Shown one piece after another: positions 1 through 8,185 of a stretch of 36,270 nt of DNA; positions within the stretch are counted from its first letter, which is position 1; each line of letters starts with the position of its first letter. This DNA is from Deltaproteobacteria bacterium. Its GTDB lineage: Bacteria > Desulfobacterota > Syntrophia > Syntrophales > Smithellaceae. The translations under genes and the position numbers were made by a program. Below the pieces are notes generated by a model. It saw only the letters and a list, made by a program, of their open reading frames with translations. It was not told where the DNA came from and did not search any database. Location: positions 1 through 36,270 of the forward strand of contig SBEK01000011.1 of assembly GCA_009668925.1 (NCBI GenBank), written 5' to 3'.

Positions 1-78
1 GATACGAAGGGCATCAAAACCAAGCTCAAAGAAATCGTTCCCGAATTCACGCCGCAGGAAAATGAGAGCGTTCTTTGA
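1..78 (+). CDS. C-terminal end of a CapD/FlaA1-like nucleoside-diphosphate-sugar dehydratase (partial)
   Basis: The window opens inside a reading frame that ends with TGA at 76-78. The 25 visible residues contain KLKEIVPEFTPQEN, which resembles the extreme C-terminus of membrane-bound CapD/WbpM-type polysaccharide biosynthesis proteins (UDP-GlcNAc 4,6-dehydratases), where a LKEIVPEY-type tail is common. If so, it would make a UDP-4-keto-6-deoxy sugar at the inner membrane, often for the initiating sugar of a surface glycan. Only the tail is visible, so no catalytic residue can be checked. The call rests on tail similarity and on the polysaccharide genes that follow. Confidence 0.5.
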   Translation, partial: DTKGIKTKLKEIVPEFTPQENESVL

Positions 79-230
79 CGCCACGGGAGGGTGATGGTAA
101 AATAAATATTCGTGACCGCAATAAGCGATCAGAAATAAACTCCGGTCATGGATCTTATCATCTTTACCCATAAGCGTGACGCAAGTTTCCTGAAAAAATA
201 CGCCTCCGCAGCCCGGAGAGCGGATTTGTA

Positions 231-266
231 CCCCAGAGAATTTTTTGAACCTCTGGGGAAATTTTT
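231..266 (+). terminator. Possible Rho-independent terminator after the CapD-like gene
   Basis: CCCCAGAG (231-238) pairs perfectly with CTCTGGGG (251-258) across a 12-nt loop. A T5 run follows at 262-266 after AAA. The eight-bp GC-rich stem followed by Ts fits an intrinsic terminator, although it lies about 150 bp past the upstream stop codon and the loop is large. Confidence 0.4.
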
Positions 267-346
267 CTGCTGAAGGACGAGGGTAAATGATGGTTGACGC
301 TTTGAATGTTTCTGCCGGCTGAAAGATTAATCCGTTGTCTTTGGCG

Positions 347-379
347 CGTTCGGCACCGGGCCGCGCCAACGGCCGAACG
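347..379. repeat. Inverted repeat in the wzm leader
   Basis: CGTTCGGC (347-354) is mirrored by GCCGAACG (372-379). The 17-nt intervening segment is itself GC-rich and can pair alternatively with flanking GGCGCG. It could be an operator or an RNA hairpin; no T-run follows. Confidence 0.35.
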
Positions 380-507
380 GATGGTTTCAGCTGATATTTG
401 ACCTATTCCCAATGGTTACGGAAATTTGCTTTTTCTTGGGTCTTTTAAACTCGCTTCAAATGAGGTACTACTGCAAAACGTGATAAAAAATGATGTCGGG
501 AGTTTCG

Positions 508-1305
508 ATGTTTCGATTGGCCAAATCCGGTTGGCGTGACATATACGCTGCGTTAAGAAAATATGAGTTGGCAGGCGTTCTGGGCTGGCAGGATATTCGT
601 CAGCGATACAGGCGGTCGTCTCTGGGGCCTTTCTGGCTCACCATCAGCATGGGCGTGTTAATCGGCGCCCTTGGTTTCGTCTTCAGTAATCTCTTTGGCG
701 CGCCGATGAAGGAGTTTTTACCCTTCCTGACCATCGGGTTCACCTTATGGGTGCTGATTACGACAATACTCAATGAAGCCTGCACGGGATTCATCGACGC
801 TGAAGCGATGATCAAGCAAATCTCATTGCCGCTTTTTATCCATATTCTTCGTGTTCTTTGGCGGGATTTGATTATTTTTGCTCATAACCTCGTTATTTTT
901 CCCGTTGTCTTAATTGTGCTCTGGGTGCCCCTGAAGGCCATGGCCTTCCTGTCCCTCGCCGGCCTCGTGCTGTTGATCATCAACCTGATCTGGATGGCTC
1001 TGCTACTGGGTGTTCTTTGCACCCGTTACCGCGATATTCCCCAGATCGTCTCCAATCTCTTACAGGTTTTCTTTTATCTGACGCCGATCATCTGGATGCC
1101 CCACCTGTTGCCCAAACGGGCAAGCATGCTTCTGCTGGATGCCAATCCTTTTTTTCATTTGATCGAAATCGTCCGCGCCCCTTTGCTTGGATCATTGCCT
1201 TCCGCCTTGAACTGGCAGGTCAGCATTATCGTTGCGGTTGTCGGGTGGTTTATTACCCTCCCGTTTTACGGCCGGTTTCGTTCGCGCATCGCTTATTGGT
1301 TATAG
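508..1305 (+). CDS. wzm: Wzm, ABC-2 type polysaccharide export permease
   Basis: This is an inner-membrane permease that, as a pair with Wzt, exports undecaprenyl-linked O-polysaccharide from cytoplasm to periplasm. The 265-residue length is normal for Wzm. The N-terminus has the family's cytoplasmic stretch (LGWQDIRQRYRRSSLGPFW) followed by about six hydrophobic segments, and the conserved YRDIPQIV region precedes the last two helices. I chose ATG 508 because GGGAG at 498-502 sits five bases upstream. The in-frame ATGs at 490 and 493 have no ribosome site and would add only six or five residues. Ten bases separate it from wzt, so the two are one transcription unit. The exporter implies that at least one glycan from this locus is polymerised in the cytoplasm. 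Confidence 0.93.
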   Translation: MFRLAKSGWRDIYAALRKYELAGVLGWQDIRQRYRRSSLGPFWLTISMGVLIGALGFVFSNLFGAPMKEFLPFLTIGFTLWVLITTILNEACTGFIDAEAMIKQISLPLFIHILRVLWRDLIIFAHNLVIFPVVLIVLWVPLKAMAFLSLAGLVLLIINLIWMALLLGVLCTRYRDIPQIVSNLLQVFFYLTPIIWMPHLLPKRASMLLLDANPFFHLIEIVRAPLLGSLPSALNWQVSIIVAVVGWFITLPFYGRFRSRIAYWL

Positions 1306-1314
1306 GGGATAACA

Positions 1315-2019
1315 ATGTCGCATCTTTTACTTGATAACGTGAGCGTTGATTTTCCAATCTATAACACGACGGGACGTTCTCTGAAAAATCAGCTGATGCA
1401 GGCGGCCACAGGCGGCCGTATGGGCTCCAATGAAAAGGGCCGGGTGGTGGTGAGGGCTCTGCAAAACATTTGCCTTGATTTGAAGGAAGGAGATCGCCTC
1501 GGCGTTGTCGGCCATAATGGCGCGGGCAAGAGCACCCTGCTGCGCGTCATTTCCGGCGTTTATGAGCCGACGGAGGGCTTGATGAAGGTAGAAGGCAAGA
1601 TCACCAGTATGATTGATCTGAGCCTGGGGATGGATGGCGAGGCAACGGGGATCGAAAATATTTTTCTGCGCGGTGCCCTTCTCGGTTTCAACCGAAAGGG
1701 GCTGGCCTCAAAGATCAGCGATATTGTGGATTTTGCGGGGCTCGGCGATTTTATCCGCATGCCGCTTCGGACGTATTCCACCGGCATGCAGATGCGGTTG
1801 GCCTTTTCCATCGCGACGCTCGTACAACCGGAGATTCTCCTGATGGATGAATGGCTGAATGTCGGTGACGCTGATTTTCAGGAAAAAGCGCAGCATCGGC
1901 TTCAGGAAATTGTCAACAAGTCAAGCATTCTGGTGATCGCGACGCACTCGCCGGAGCTTGTGGCGCAAGTCTGCAACCGGACGATACGGTTGGATCGCGG
2001 CGCTTTGATTGCATCATAG
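1315..2019 (+). CDS. wzt: Wzt, ABC transporter ATPase for polysaccharide export (short form without carbohydrate-binding domain)
   Basis: This is the ATP-hydrolysing partner of Wzm. Walker A GHNGAGKS is at residues 66-73, the signature YSTGMQMRL at 154-162, Walker B ILLMDEW at 174-180, and the H-loop His at 211. The protein stops at 234 residues, right after the nucleotide-binding domain. It therefore lacks the roughly 180-residue C-terminal jelly-roll that reads the capped chain end in O9a- or A-band-type systems. It resembles short Wzt proteins such as those of Klebsiella galactan systems, where chain growth is coupled to export. A good ribosome site (AGGGGATAAC) precedes ATG 1315. The sequence after the stop shows no separated carbohydrate-binding domain. 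Confidence 0.94.
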   Translation: MSHLLLDNVSVDFPIYNTTGRSLKNQLMQAATGGRMGSNEKGRVVVRALQNICLDLKEGDRLGVVGHNGAGKSTLLRVISGVYEPTEGLMKVEGKITSMIDLSLGMDGEATGIENIFLRGALLGFNRKGLASKISDIVDFAGLGDFIRMPLRTYSTGMQMRLAFSIATLVQPEILLMDEWLNVGDADFQEKAQHRLQEIVNKSSILVIATHSPELVAQVCNRTIRLDRGALIAS

Positions 2020-2073
2020 ATGGATGCTTTAAAATGATAATCTCCGCCTGCTCAATTGAAAAAAGGCTGTCCC

Positions 2074-2559
2074 ATGTTGACGAGTGAAAAAAGGTTCCCC
2101 GCGGTTCATTTTTATAATCCTGCACTTGTGGAGGTACAGGATGAAGTGCTGATTGGCGCCGGTACCCGCGTCGGGTCCTTCACACTGATCCATCAGGGCG
2201 CGATGATCGGCTCGGGCTGCACGATCGGCTCACACTGCAATATATGCAAATGCACGATCGGGGATCGGGTTTCCATACAGACGTCCTGCCATATCACGCG
2301 GGGGGTTGTCATCGAAGATGACGTCTTTATCGGCCCCGGCGTGATTACCCTGAACGACAAACTGATGGGCGGCGCACTGGCGTATCCGCGAATATGCCGC
2401 GGTGCCAGGATAGGCGGCGGCAGCGTGATCCTGCCCGGGATTGTCATTGGCGAAAACGCAACGGTCGGAGCCGGCAGTGTGGTAACGCTTAATGTGCCTC
2501 CCCGTGTAACGGTGATAGGTCATCCGGCACGAATGTTTCAAAAGATGTCAACCGAATAG
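2074..2559 (+). CDS. Left-handed beta-helix (hexapeptide-repeat) acyltransferase
   Basis: Successive [LIV]-G-x4 turns cover almost the whole 161-residue protein (IGAGTRVG, IGSGCTIG, IGDRVS, IGPGVI, IGGGSV, IGENATVGAGSVV). This is typical of trimeric acyl-CoA or acyl-ACP dependent sugar N- or O-acetyltransferases. The segment [17 protein letters not shown] resembles the active-site loop of the WlbB/WbbJ-like group. ATG 2074 has AAGG 7 bases upstream. An in-frame TTG at 2056 would add six residues but lies upstream of that ribosome site. It sits between wzt and a BKACE-type enzyme. The acceptor (amino sugar or hydroxyl) cannot be read from sequence; a cytoplasmic sugar-nucleotide acetyltransferase is most likely. 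Confidence 0.85.
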   Translation: MLTSEKRFPAVHFYNPALVEVQDEVLIGAGTRVGSFTLIHQGAMIGSGCTIGSHCNICKCTIGDRVSIQTSCHITRGVVIEDDVFIGPGVITLNDKLMGGALAYPRICRGARIGGGSVILPGIVIGENATVGAGSVVTLNVPPRVTVIGHPARMFQKMSTE

Positions 2560-2567
2560 AGAGTTTT

Positions 2568-3416
2568 GTGTCTATGCTGGATGGAATAATGATTAACATG
2601 GCGCCGACGGGGATGATACCGACGAAAGCAATGACGCCCCATGTCCCGATGTCGATCTCGGAAATTGTGGAAGAGGCGAAGCGTTGCGTTGAGCTGGGCG
2701 TTTCCATCCTGCACTTGCATGCCAGGGACAATACAGGAGCGCCGACCTACCGGAAGGAAATTTATGCCCGCTTGATCGGTTCTATCCGGGAAGCCTGCCC
2801 GGACGTGATTATCTGCGTGTCTTTGAGCGGAAGAAATTTCAATGCTTTCGAGCAGCGGGCGGACCCCTTGGCTCTGGTCGGTGACGTGAAACCCGACATG
2901 GGCAGCCTGACGCTGGCATCCATGAACTTCAGCAGATCTACCAGCATGAACAGCCCCGAAATCATAAGGCGCCTAGCCGAACGTATGGCGGAGGCCGGCA
3001 TTAAGCCGGAACTGGAGATTTTTGATTCCGGGATGGTCAATTACGCGTGTTATCTGGCTGATCGCCGCATTATTTCTCCCCCGTATTATTTCAATATAGT
3101 GTTGGGTAATATAGCTACGGCCCAGGCCAAACCGGCTCATCTGGGGTTGCTGATTCATGAATTGCCGCCCGATTCGTATTGGACGGGAGGCGGTATCGGC
3201 ACCTGTCAGCTGCGCATGAATGCCCTGGGGCTCCTTTACGGCCACGGCGTCCGTGTCGGATTGGAAGATAGTTTATGGTTTGATGAGACGCGCGAGGTTT
3301 TGGCAACCAATCAAATGCTGGTGCAACGGGTGCGGGAGCTGGCCGGGATCCTGGGCAAGCGGATTGCTTCTCCCGGCGAAGTCAGAAAAGCACTTGGATT
3401 ATCGTTAAAGGTCTGA
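2568..3416 (+). CDS. BKACE family (DUF849, 3-keto-5-aminohexanoate cleavage enzyme-like) protein
   Basis: Enzymes of this TIM-barrel family use Zn2+ to condense a beta-keto acid with acetyl-CoA and split it into acetoacetate and a new acyl-CoA. Visible hallmarks are HLHARD at 49-54 (Zn ligands His49 and His51), Ser85 in the CVSLSGR strand, and VRVGLEDSLW at 228-237. That last motif supplies Arg229, the third Zn ligand Glu233 and Asp234. The length (282) is normal. GAGAG at 2559-2563 serves either GTG 2568 (4-nt spacing) or ATG 2574 (10 nt). It follows the acetyltransferase by 8 bp and precedes a glycosyltransferase by 3 bp, so it is in the operon. A role in glycan biosynthesis is not established for this family. 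Supplying an unusual acyl-CoA for sugar acylation is my inference. Confidence 0.85.
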   Translation: MSMLDGIMINMAPTGMIPTKAMTPHVPMSISEIVEEAKRCVELGVSILHLHARDNTGAPTYRKEIYARLIGSIREACPDVIICVSLSGRNFNAFEQRADPLALVGDVKPDMGSLTLASMNFSRSTSMNSPEIIRRLAERMAEAGIKPELEIFDSGMVNYACYLADRRIISPPYYFNIVLGNIATAQAKPAHLGLLIHELPPDSYWTGGGIGTCQLRMNALGLLYGHGVRVGLEDSLWFDETREVLATNQMLVQRVRELAGILGKRIASPGEVRKALGLSLKV

Positions 3417-3419
3417 TTC

Positions 3420-4604
3420 ATGCCCGATCGTTTGCGGATACTGATTACCAACAATACGCTTGCCGGCAGAGCGGGATCTGAGTTGTATGTGCGCGATCTG
3501 GCCCTGGCTCTGATGAAGCGGGGGCATTATCCGGTGGCCTACAGTACTGTTTTGGGGGATGTGGCGGAAGAACTGCGCCGGGCAACGGTGCCGGTCATCG
3601 ACAATCTGGCGTACCTTGGACGAGCTCCCGATATTATCCATGGTCAGCATCATTTGGATGCGATGACGGCCATGATGTATTTTCCGAAAACCCCGGCAGT
3701 TTTCGTCTGCCATGGGTGGCTGCCCTGGGAGGAATGGCCGCCGGTCTTCCCTTCGATTCGGCGATATATTGCGGTTGACGATTTATGTCGGGAAAGATTG
3801 CTGACAACAGAGGGAATCCTGGAACGGGATATCGAGATCATCTATAACTTTGTTGACACCGAACGGTTCCAGCAGCGTCCCCCTTTGCCGGAGAAGCCGC
3901 GGTCGGCGCTTATTTTCAGCAACTATGCGGGCGATAACCGGACGACCGATGCCCTTCGCGCAGCTTGCGCCCGGGCGGGCGTCGGAAAGGTTGATGTTGC
4001 GGGCGCCGGGTCCGGAAATATCGTTGATCATCCGGAAAGAATTCTGGCCGGCTATGACGTGGTGTTTGCAAAAGGGCGGTGTGCTCTGGAAGCGATGGCT
4101 GTAGGATGCGCAGTCATTATCGCCGATTTTTCGGGGTTGGGCGGCATGGTCACAACCGATAATGTCGCCAGCCTCAGGAAACTCAATTTCGGTGTCCGAA
4201 CGATGCAGTCAAGCAAAGTCAATGAGGAGAGCGTATTTCGCGAACTGCAAAAGTATAGCGCAAATGATGCAAAGCAAGTTAGCGACTGGATTCGAAACGA
4301 GGGGAACATGTCAACGGCAATCGACAAATGGCTGCGTGTTTACGAACACGTTCTGGTAGATTGGGTTGCGCTTCCGGAGGAGTCCGTCAATCAGATGGCC
4401 AACGCGCAATTGCCGGCGTCGTCAAAATACCTGCGTTCGCTTGCGACGATGGTCAAGGATAGATATGAGTTAGCGTATCGGTATCAGCAGGTGAACCAGG
4501 AAAGGCAAATGCTGGAAAGCTCCTGGGATGAGATACGGCGATCGCGAGCCTGGAAAATGATAGCCGGTTACAGAAAATTCAGAGCATGGTTACACCGGCT
4601 ATAG
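3420..4604 (+). CDS. GT4-like glycosyltransferase with a basic SxAWK C-terminal tail
   Basis: The GT-B style N-terminus (RILITNNTLAGRAGSELYVRD) is followed by a donor-binding half containing FAKGRCALEAMAVGCAVI, the position where GT4 enzymes carry their glutamate motif. A GLGGMVTTDN loop comes after it. The last 50 residues are predicted coil (YRYQQVNQERQMLESSWDE) leading into SRAWKMIAGYRKFRAWLHRL at 375-394. That tail recurs in two other proteins of the locus. The protein is 394 residues and cytoplasmic or peripherally attached to the membrane. Its 3' end overlaps the next gene by 19 bp, which suggests translational coupling. Donor and acceptor sugars are unknown. Confidence 0.8.
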   Translation: MPDRLRILITNNTLAGRAGSELYVRDLALALMKRGHYPVAYSTVLGDVAEELRRATVPVIDNLAYLGRAPDIIHGQHHLDAMTAMMYFPKTPAVFVCHGWLPWEEWPPVFPSIRRYIAVDDLCRERLLTTEGILERDIEIIYNFVDTERFQQRPPLPEKPRSALIFSNYAGDNRTTDALRAACARAGVGKVDVAGAGSGNIVDHPERILAGYDVVFAKGRCALEAMAVGCAVIIADFSGLGGMVTTDNVASLRKLNFGVRTMQSSKVNEESVFRELQKYSANDAKQVSDWIRNEGNMSTAIDKWLRVYEHVLVDWVALPEESVNQMANAQLPASSKYLRSLATMVKDRYELAYRYQQVNQERQMLESSWDEIRRSRAWKMIAGYRKFRAWLHRL

Positions 4605-5311
4605 CGTCTTTAAAGGACATCTGCGCGGGAGCATTAAGAAAAATGCATTTTGGCAAAAGCAACGGCAGCGGCAGGGTCTGCATGGAAGAAGCCCTTTTCA
4701 CGCCTCTTCATGAAGTTCTTGAAATAATTCAAACAAGGATTTTAACGGACTCGACCTACTTTGGAATCCCGTGTCAGCGCAGTCCCCTGGATTTTTGGAT
4801 ATATCAGGAAATAATTTTTGCTTCGAAACCGGATGTGATTATAGAAATTGGCAGCTACTGCGGAGGCAGCGCCCTCTCCCTGGCGCATTTATGCGACCAT
4901 CTGAACAAGGGTCGCATTATAGCTGTCGATATCGATCATTCCCGGCTTCACCAAACCGTCAGGAATCATCCACGGATATCGTTTGTTACCGGTGACGCCT
5001 GTGAAGTTTTTGATGAAGTAGCCGCAATGTGCAGGGACTGTGCATCCGTCATGGTGATCGAAGACAGCTCTCATGAATATCAAAATACACTCCACGTCTT
5101 GAAGAAATATTCGCAGCTCGTAACGATGGGGAATTATCTGATCGTCGAAGACGGCATCTGTCATCACGGCCTTCATGCAGGTCCGAGCCCCGGGCCCTAT
5201 GAAGCCATTGTGGACTTCATGGAAGCCAATGAAAATTTCATCATCGACAGAGCAAAAGAGGCTTTTCTTATAACCTGGAACCCCAAAGGTTACCTGAAAA
5301 GAGAAAAATAA
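4586..5311 (+). CDS. CmcI/rhamnosyl O-methyltransferase-like SAM methyltransferase
   Basis: The arrangement matches the cephalosporin hydroxylase (CmcI, PF04989) family, which includes rhamnosyl O-methyltransferases. It has a helix SPLDFWIYQEII, the SAM-binding strand VIIEIGSYCGGSALSLA, an acidic strand IAVDIDHS, then VIEDSSHEYQNT and a metal-binding-type YLIVEDGICHH. The likely reaction is O-methylation of a sugar hydroxyl. The 241-residue length fits. The ATG at 4586 lies inside the upstream gene with a weak ribosome site. The in-frame ATG at 4643 has GGAG 11 bases upstream and is an alternative that would not remove any motif. It is the first of four methyltransferase genes plus one fusion between 4.6 and 10 kb. 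Confidence 0.82.
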   Translation: MVTPAIASLKDICAGALRKMHFGKSNGSGRVCMEEALFTPLHEVLEIIQTRILTDSTYFGIPCQRSPLDFWIYQEIIFASKPDVIIEIGSYCGGSALSLAHLCDHLNKGRIIAVDIDHSRLHQTVRNHPRISFVTGDACEVFDEVAAMCRDCASVMVIEDSSHEYQNTLHVLKKYSQLVTMGNYLIVEDGICHHGLHAGPSPGPYEAIVDFMEANENFIIDRAKEAFLITWNPKGYLKREK

Positions 5312-5312
5312 C

Positions 5313-5921
5313 ATGCACCAAAGTTCGATGGATAAAATGACCGCGTTTCGCGATCGATATCTGACTGCAAAACAAAGCCAACCGCTGCGAATATTGGATT
5401 TGGGCTCTCAGGATGTGAACGGGAGCTACCGCCCGCTGTTTTCGAAAGAGCCCTGGAAATACATCGGGTTGGATAGGGTTGCCGGTCATAACGTTGATAT
5501 TGTATTGCACACGCCCTATATTTGGAGTGGGATTTCCGGCGAATCCGCCGATGTTGTCATTTCCGGGCAGGCATTGGAGCATATTGAGTATTTCTGGATA
5601 ACGATCCTGGAGGTGGCGCGGGTACTCAAACCCGGCGGTCTGTGCTGTATTCTGGCCCCCTCGAGTGGACCGGAGCATCGTTATCCACGGGACTGTTGGC
5701 GTTTTTATCCCGACGGACTGATTTCGCTTGCGCGTTACGCTCAAATGGAAGTGCTGGAAGCGGCGACCCAGTGGCAAGACTTGGGTTATGCCGATGGGAG
5801 CGATTTATGGCACGATTCAATGCTGGTTTGCCGCAAACCGGATAAAGGCGTTTGGCGCAATAAAAAGGGCAGTCTTCAGCGGTGGCTCAAGCATTGGACG
5901 ATTCGCGCAGGCATGAAATAA
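5313..5921 (+). CDS. Class I SAM-dependent methyltransferase
   Basis: This 202-residue protein has motif I in RILDLGSQDVNGSY, an acidic end of strand 2 in YIGLDRVAGHNVDIV, and the methyltransferase-11 style block ISGQALEHIEYFW followed by EVARVLKPGGLCCILAP. The segment YPRDCWRFYPDGL is typical of small methyltransferases in surface-glycan clusters. It begins one base after the previous stop codon. The C-terminus is basic and aromatic (LQRWLKHWTIRAGMK) and could touch membrane or a partner. The acceptor is not predictable; a methyl group on a sugar of the growing chain is the contextual guess. Confidence 0.82.
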   Translation: MHQSSMDKMTAFRDRYLTAKQSQPLRILDLGSQDVNGSYRPLFSKEPWKYIGLDRVAGHNVDIVLHTPYIWSGISGESADVVISGQALEHIEYFWITILEVARVLKPGGLCCILAPSSGPEHRYPRDCWRFYPDGLISLARYAQMEVLEAATQWQDLGYADGSDLWHDSMLVCRKPDKGVWRNKKGSLQRWLKHWTIRAGMK

Positions 5922-5979
5922 ATTCTATGGATGCGCGGGTATCTTATTAAAATTGTCCTCAGACGTTTGAAGTAATCGC

Positions 5980-8052
5980 ATGAATCAAAACAATTTAATT
6001 GCGGCGGCATCATTTGTCCCAAGATCTCTCCAGTCCCCCGGCACCTGGGTAGGGCATCTCCCGTTTGCCGCATGGGTCATTCGGGAAATCGCGCCTGGGA
6101 TATTTGTGGAATTGGGCACCCATAGCGGTAATTCGTATTTTACTTTTTGTCAGGCCGTTGTTGAGGCTGGTCTTTTGACCCAATGCTATGCAGTGGATAC
6201 ATGGCTGGGCGATGAACATGCGGGCCTTTACAGCGAAGACATTTTCGCCCGGGTCAACAAACATAACGCGGAATATTATGCAGGTTTCTCCCGGTTGTTG
6301 CGGATGACGTTTGACGATGCCGTTATCGGTTTTGCGGATGAATCCATTAATCTGCTGCATATTGACGGAATGCACACCTATGAAGCGGTGCGACATGATT
6401 TTGATACCTGGCTGCCGAAATTAGCACCGGGTGCCGTTGTCATTTTTCACGACACTAATGTTCATGAGCGCAACTTTGGCGTTTGGAAATTCTGGAAAGA
6501 ATTGCAGGCGCGTTATCCGAGAAATATAGAGTTTTTAAATTCTTTCGGGCTTGGTGTATTGCAGCTCAACAATGCTTTAGATGATCAGGCACTGGAGTGG
6601 CTGCAAACCACTGCGGATGAAAAACAAGGACTGATCCGCTATTTTGTTGCACTTGGCTCACGCCAATGGGAACGTTTTGAGTCAAATGAATTGAAAAAAG
6701 AGGCGGGCGGCCTCACACGGATCTTATCGGAGCATGACATGGAGATTGGCAGCCTCCATAAAGCCTTAGCCGAACGCGACTTAAAGATTTCCAGTCTCAG
6801 CGAAGCTATAATGGAACGTGATGCGCAGATTGCCAATCTTAATCAATCCTTGGTTGAACAGGGCCGTCGGATCACCGAATTCTTATCTTCAACCAGTTGG
6901 AAGATAACATGGCCGCTGCGTATCATCGGGCAACAGTTAAAAAGATTCCGTCACATGGATTTGCGAAGGAGAATAGCTTGTCTTTTGGGTATAAGGTATT
7001 GGCAGGATGGGGTGCCGAAAATATCGCAGGGGTTCGCGGGGGAAGAGCTATCCATTCCCGGTGCAAATGTCGACAACCCGCTCATTTCAGCGGTGATGCC
7101 CGCCTACAATGCATGCCGAAGCGGAAAGAAGCACTTCCTCAGCGCATTGGAAAGCGTCGCCAATCAGTCATACAGGAACATAGAGTTGATTATTGTTGAC
7201 GATGGCTCGACCGATGACACGCGCCAGGTCTGCAATGATTTCTTATCAACCCGGCCTGATCTCCGCGCGCGTTATCTCAACAAGAAAAATGGCGGGCAAT
7301 CAAGCGCCAGGAATTTTGGTGTGCAATGCTGCAGCGGCGAATACATCTCGTTCATCGATCAGGATGATGAATGGTATACTGACAAATTGGAAAAAATTGT
7401 CCCCTGGCTGGGAGATAAAAGCATCGACGTCCTGTACACGGATGCGGATACCATCGACAGCGAGGGGAACGTCATACATCATCAAATCCATCAAAACCTG
7501 CTTGCCGGGTGGCCGCATCCGAAAAGGGACATCGAGGATATCCTGTTTAGAGACATTTTTGTAATGCCCGGATTGATGACGCTCAAGAAAGCGGTCTTCG
7601 CCAAGGTGGGGGGGTTTGATGAAAACCTGTCCGGATATGAGGATGACGACCTGTTCCTGAGGTTGTTTGAAAATGGCAGAATATTCTACCTGCCCGTGCC
7701 GACGCTGCGCTGGAGATTTCATGGCGCCAACTACAGCTTTTCGAGTCGGATGTTGAAGAGCCGCTTATACTACTGGAGAAAACTCCTTAAAAACTACACG
7801 GACAACGGCGCCAATCACGTCAGGGACAGGAGAATCTCTTTGCGGTTTTTCTGGGAGTTTATCTTCAGAGCTTTGGATCAGTACGAAGCCGGCAATGTGT
7901 TGTATGAGAGCAGTATGGATGGTGCGCGGGATATTCTGCCGCATCTGCCCAGAATCCATCGGTTCCTCTTCGGCTTTATATTCCTGTTGCCGATGAAGTT
8001 CACGATGTCCATGTTGATTCTGCCCATTAAGGTCCTGAATTTTTTTAAATAG
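5980..8052 (+). CDS. Fusion protein: SAM methyltransferase - 14-residue-repeat coiled coil - GT2 glycosyltransferase
   Basis: Three parts are visible in 690 residues. Residues 1-195 form a class I methyltransferase: FVELGTHSGNSYF at 42-54, LLHIDGMHTYEAV at 125-137, and VVIFHDTNVHE at 153-163. Residues 235-300 form a coil built from near-exact 14-residue units beginning EHDMEIGSL, ERDLKISSL, ERDAQIANL and EQGRRITEF. The tail motif STSWKITWPLR follows at 304-314. Residues 368-600 form a GT-A family 2 domain: SAVMPAYN, VDDGSTDDT at 407-415, the metal-binding region IDQDDEW at 459-465, and GGFDENLSGYEDDDLFLRL. The C-terminus is hydrophobic (FLFGFIFLLPMKF) and may anchor it. It should add a sugar and methylate the same chain at the membrane. 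No frameshift or internal start was seen between the halves. Confidence 0.88.
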   Translation: MNQNNLIAAASFVPRSLQSPGTWVGHLPFAAWVIREIAPGIFVELGTHSGNSYFTFCQAVVEAGLLTQCYAVDTWLGDEHAGLYSEDIFARVNKHNAEYYAGFSRLLRMTFDDAVIGFADESINLLHIDGMHTYEAVRHDFDTWLPKLAPGAVVIFHDTNVHERNFGVWKFWKELQARYPRNIEFLNSFGLGVLQLNNALDDQALEWLQTTADEKQGLIRYFVALGSRQWERFESNELKKEAGGLTRILSEHDMEIGSLHKALAERDLKISSLSEAIMERDAQIANLNQSLVEQGRRITEFLSSTSWKITWPLRIIGQQLKRFRHMDLRRRIACLLGIRYWQDGVPKISQGFAGEELSIPGANVDNPLISAVMPAYNACRSGKKHFLSALESVANQSYRNIELIIVDDGSTDDTRQVCNDFLSTRPDLRARYLNKKNGGQSSARNFGVQCCSGEYISFIDQDDEWYTDKLEKIVPWLGDKSIDVLYTDADTIDSEGNVIHHQIHQNLLAGWPHPKRDIEDILFRDIFVMPGLMTLKKAVFAKVGGFDENLSGYEDDDLFLRLFENGRIFYLPVPTLRWRFHGANYSFSSRMLKSRLYYWRKLLKNYTDNGANHVRDRRISLRFFWEFIFRALDQYEAGNVLYESSMDGARDILPHLPRIHRFLFGFIFLLPMKFTMSMLILPIKVLNFFK

Positions 8053-8185
8053 CGCTGACACACGCCGAGTAACGAAGAACCGTATGTAGCGATATAAATT
8101 CCTGATAGTAATCGGCACGGGTTATTGGGATTAGTGGTGAGATAGAACAATTTGGTTAATGCAACGTTTTTGAGAGATTACATTT

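Larger units (their letters stand above)
79..507. other. Non-coding spacer upstream of the wzm-wzt exporter genes
   Basis: This 429-bp interval has no convincing gene on either strand; the short open frames here lack ribosome sites and recognisable protein sequence. It holds two inverted repeats (231-258 and 347-379, listed separately). It is the natural place for the promoter of the exporter operon, but I could not find a convincing -35/-10 pair. Confidence 0.6.

Noticed and set aside
79..507. A GACGCAAG stretch recalling cyclic-di-GMP riboswitches in the wzm leader
   Set aside because: Only a few bases match; the second conserved half and the paired stems are missing.
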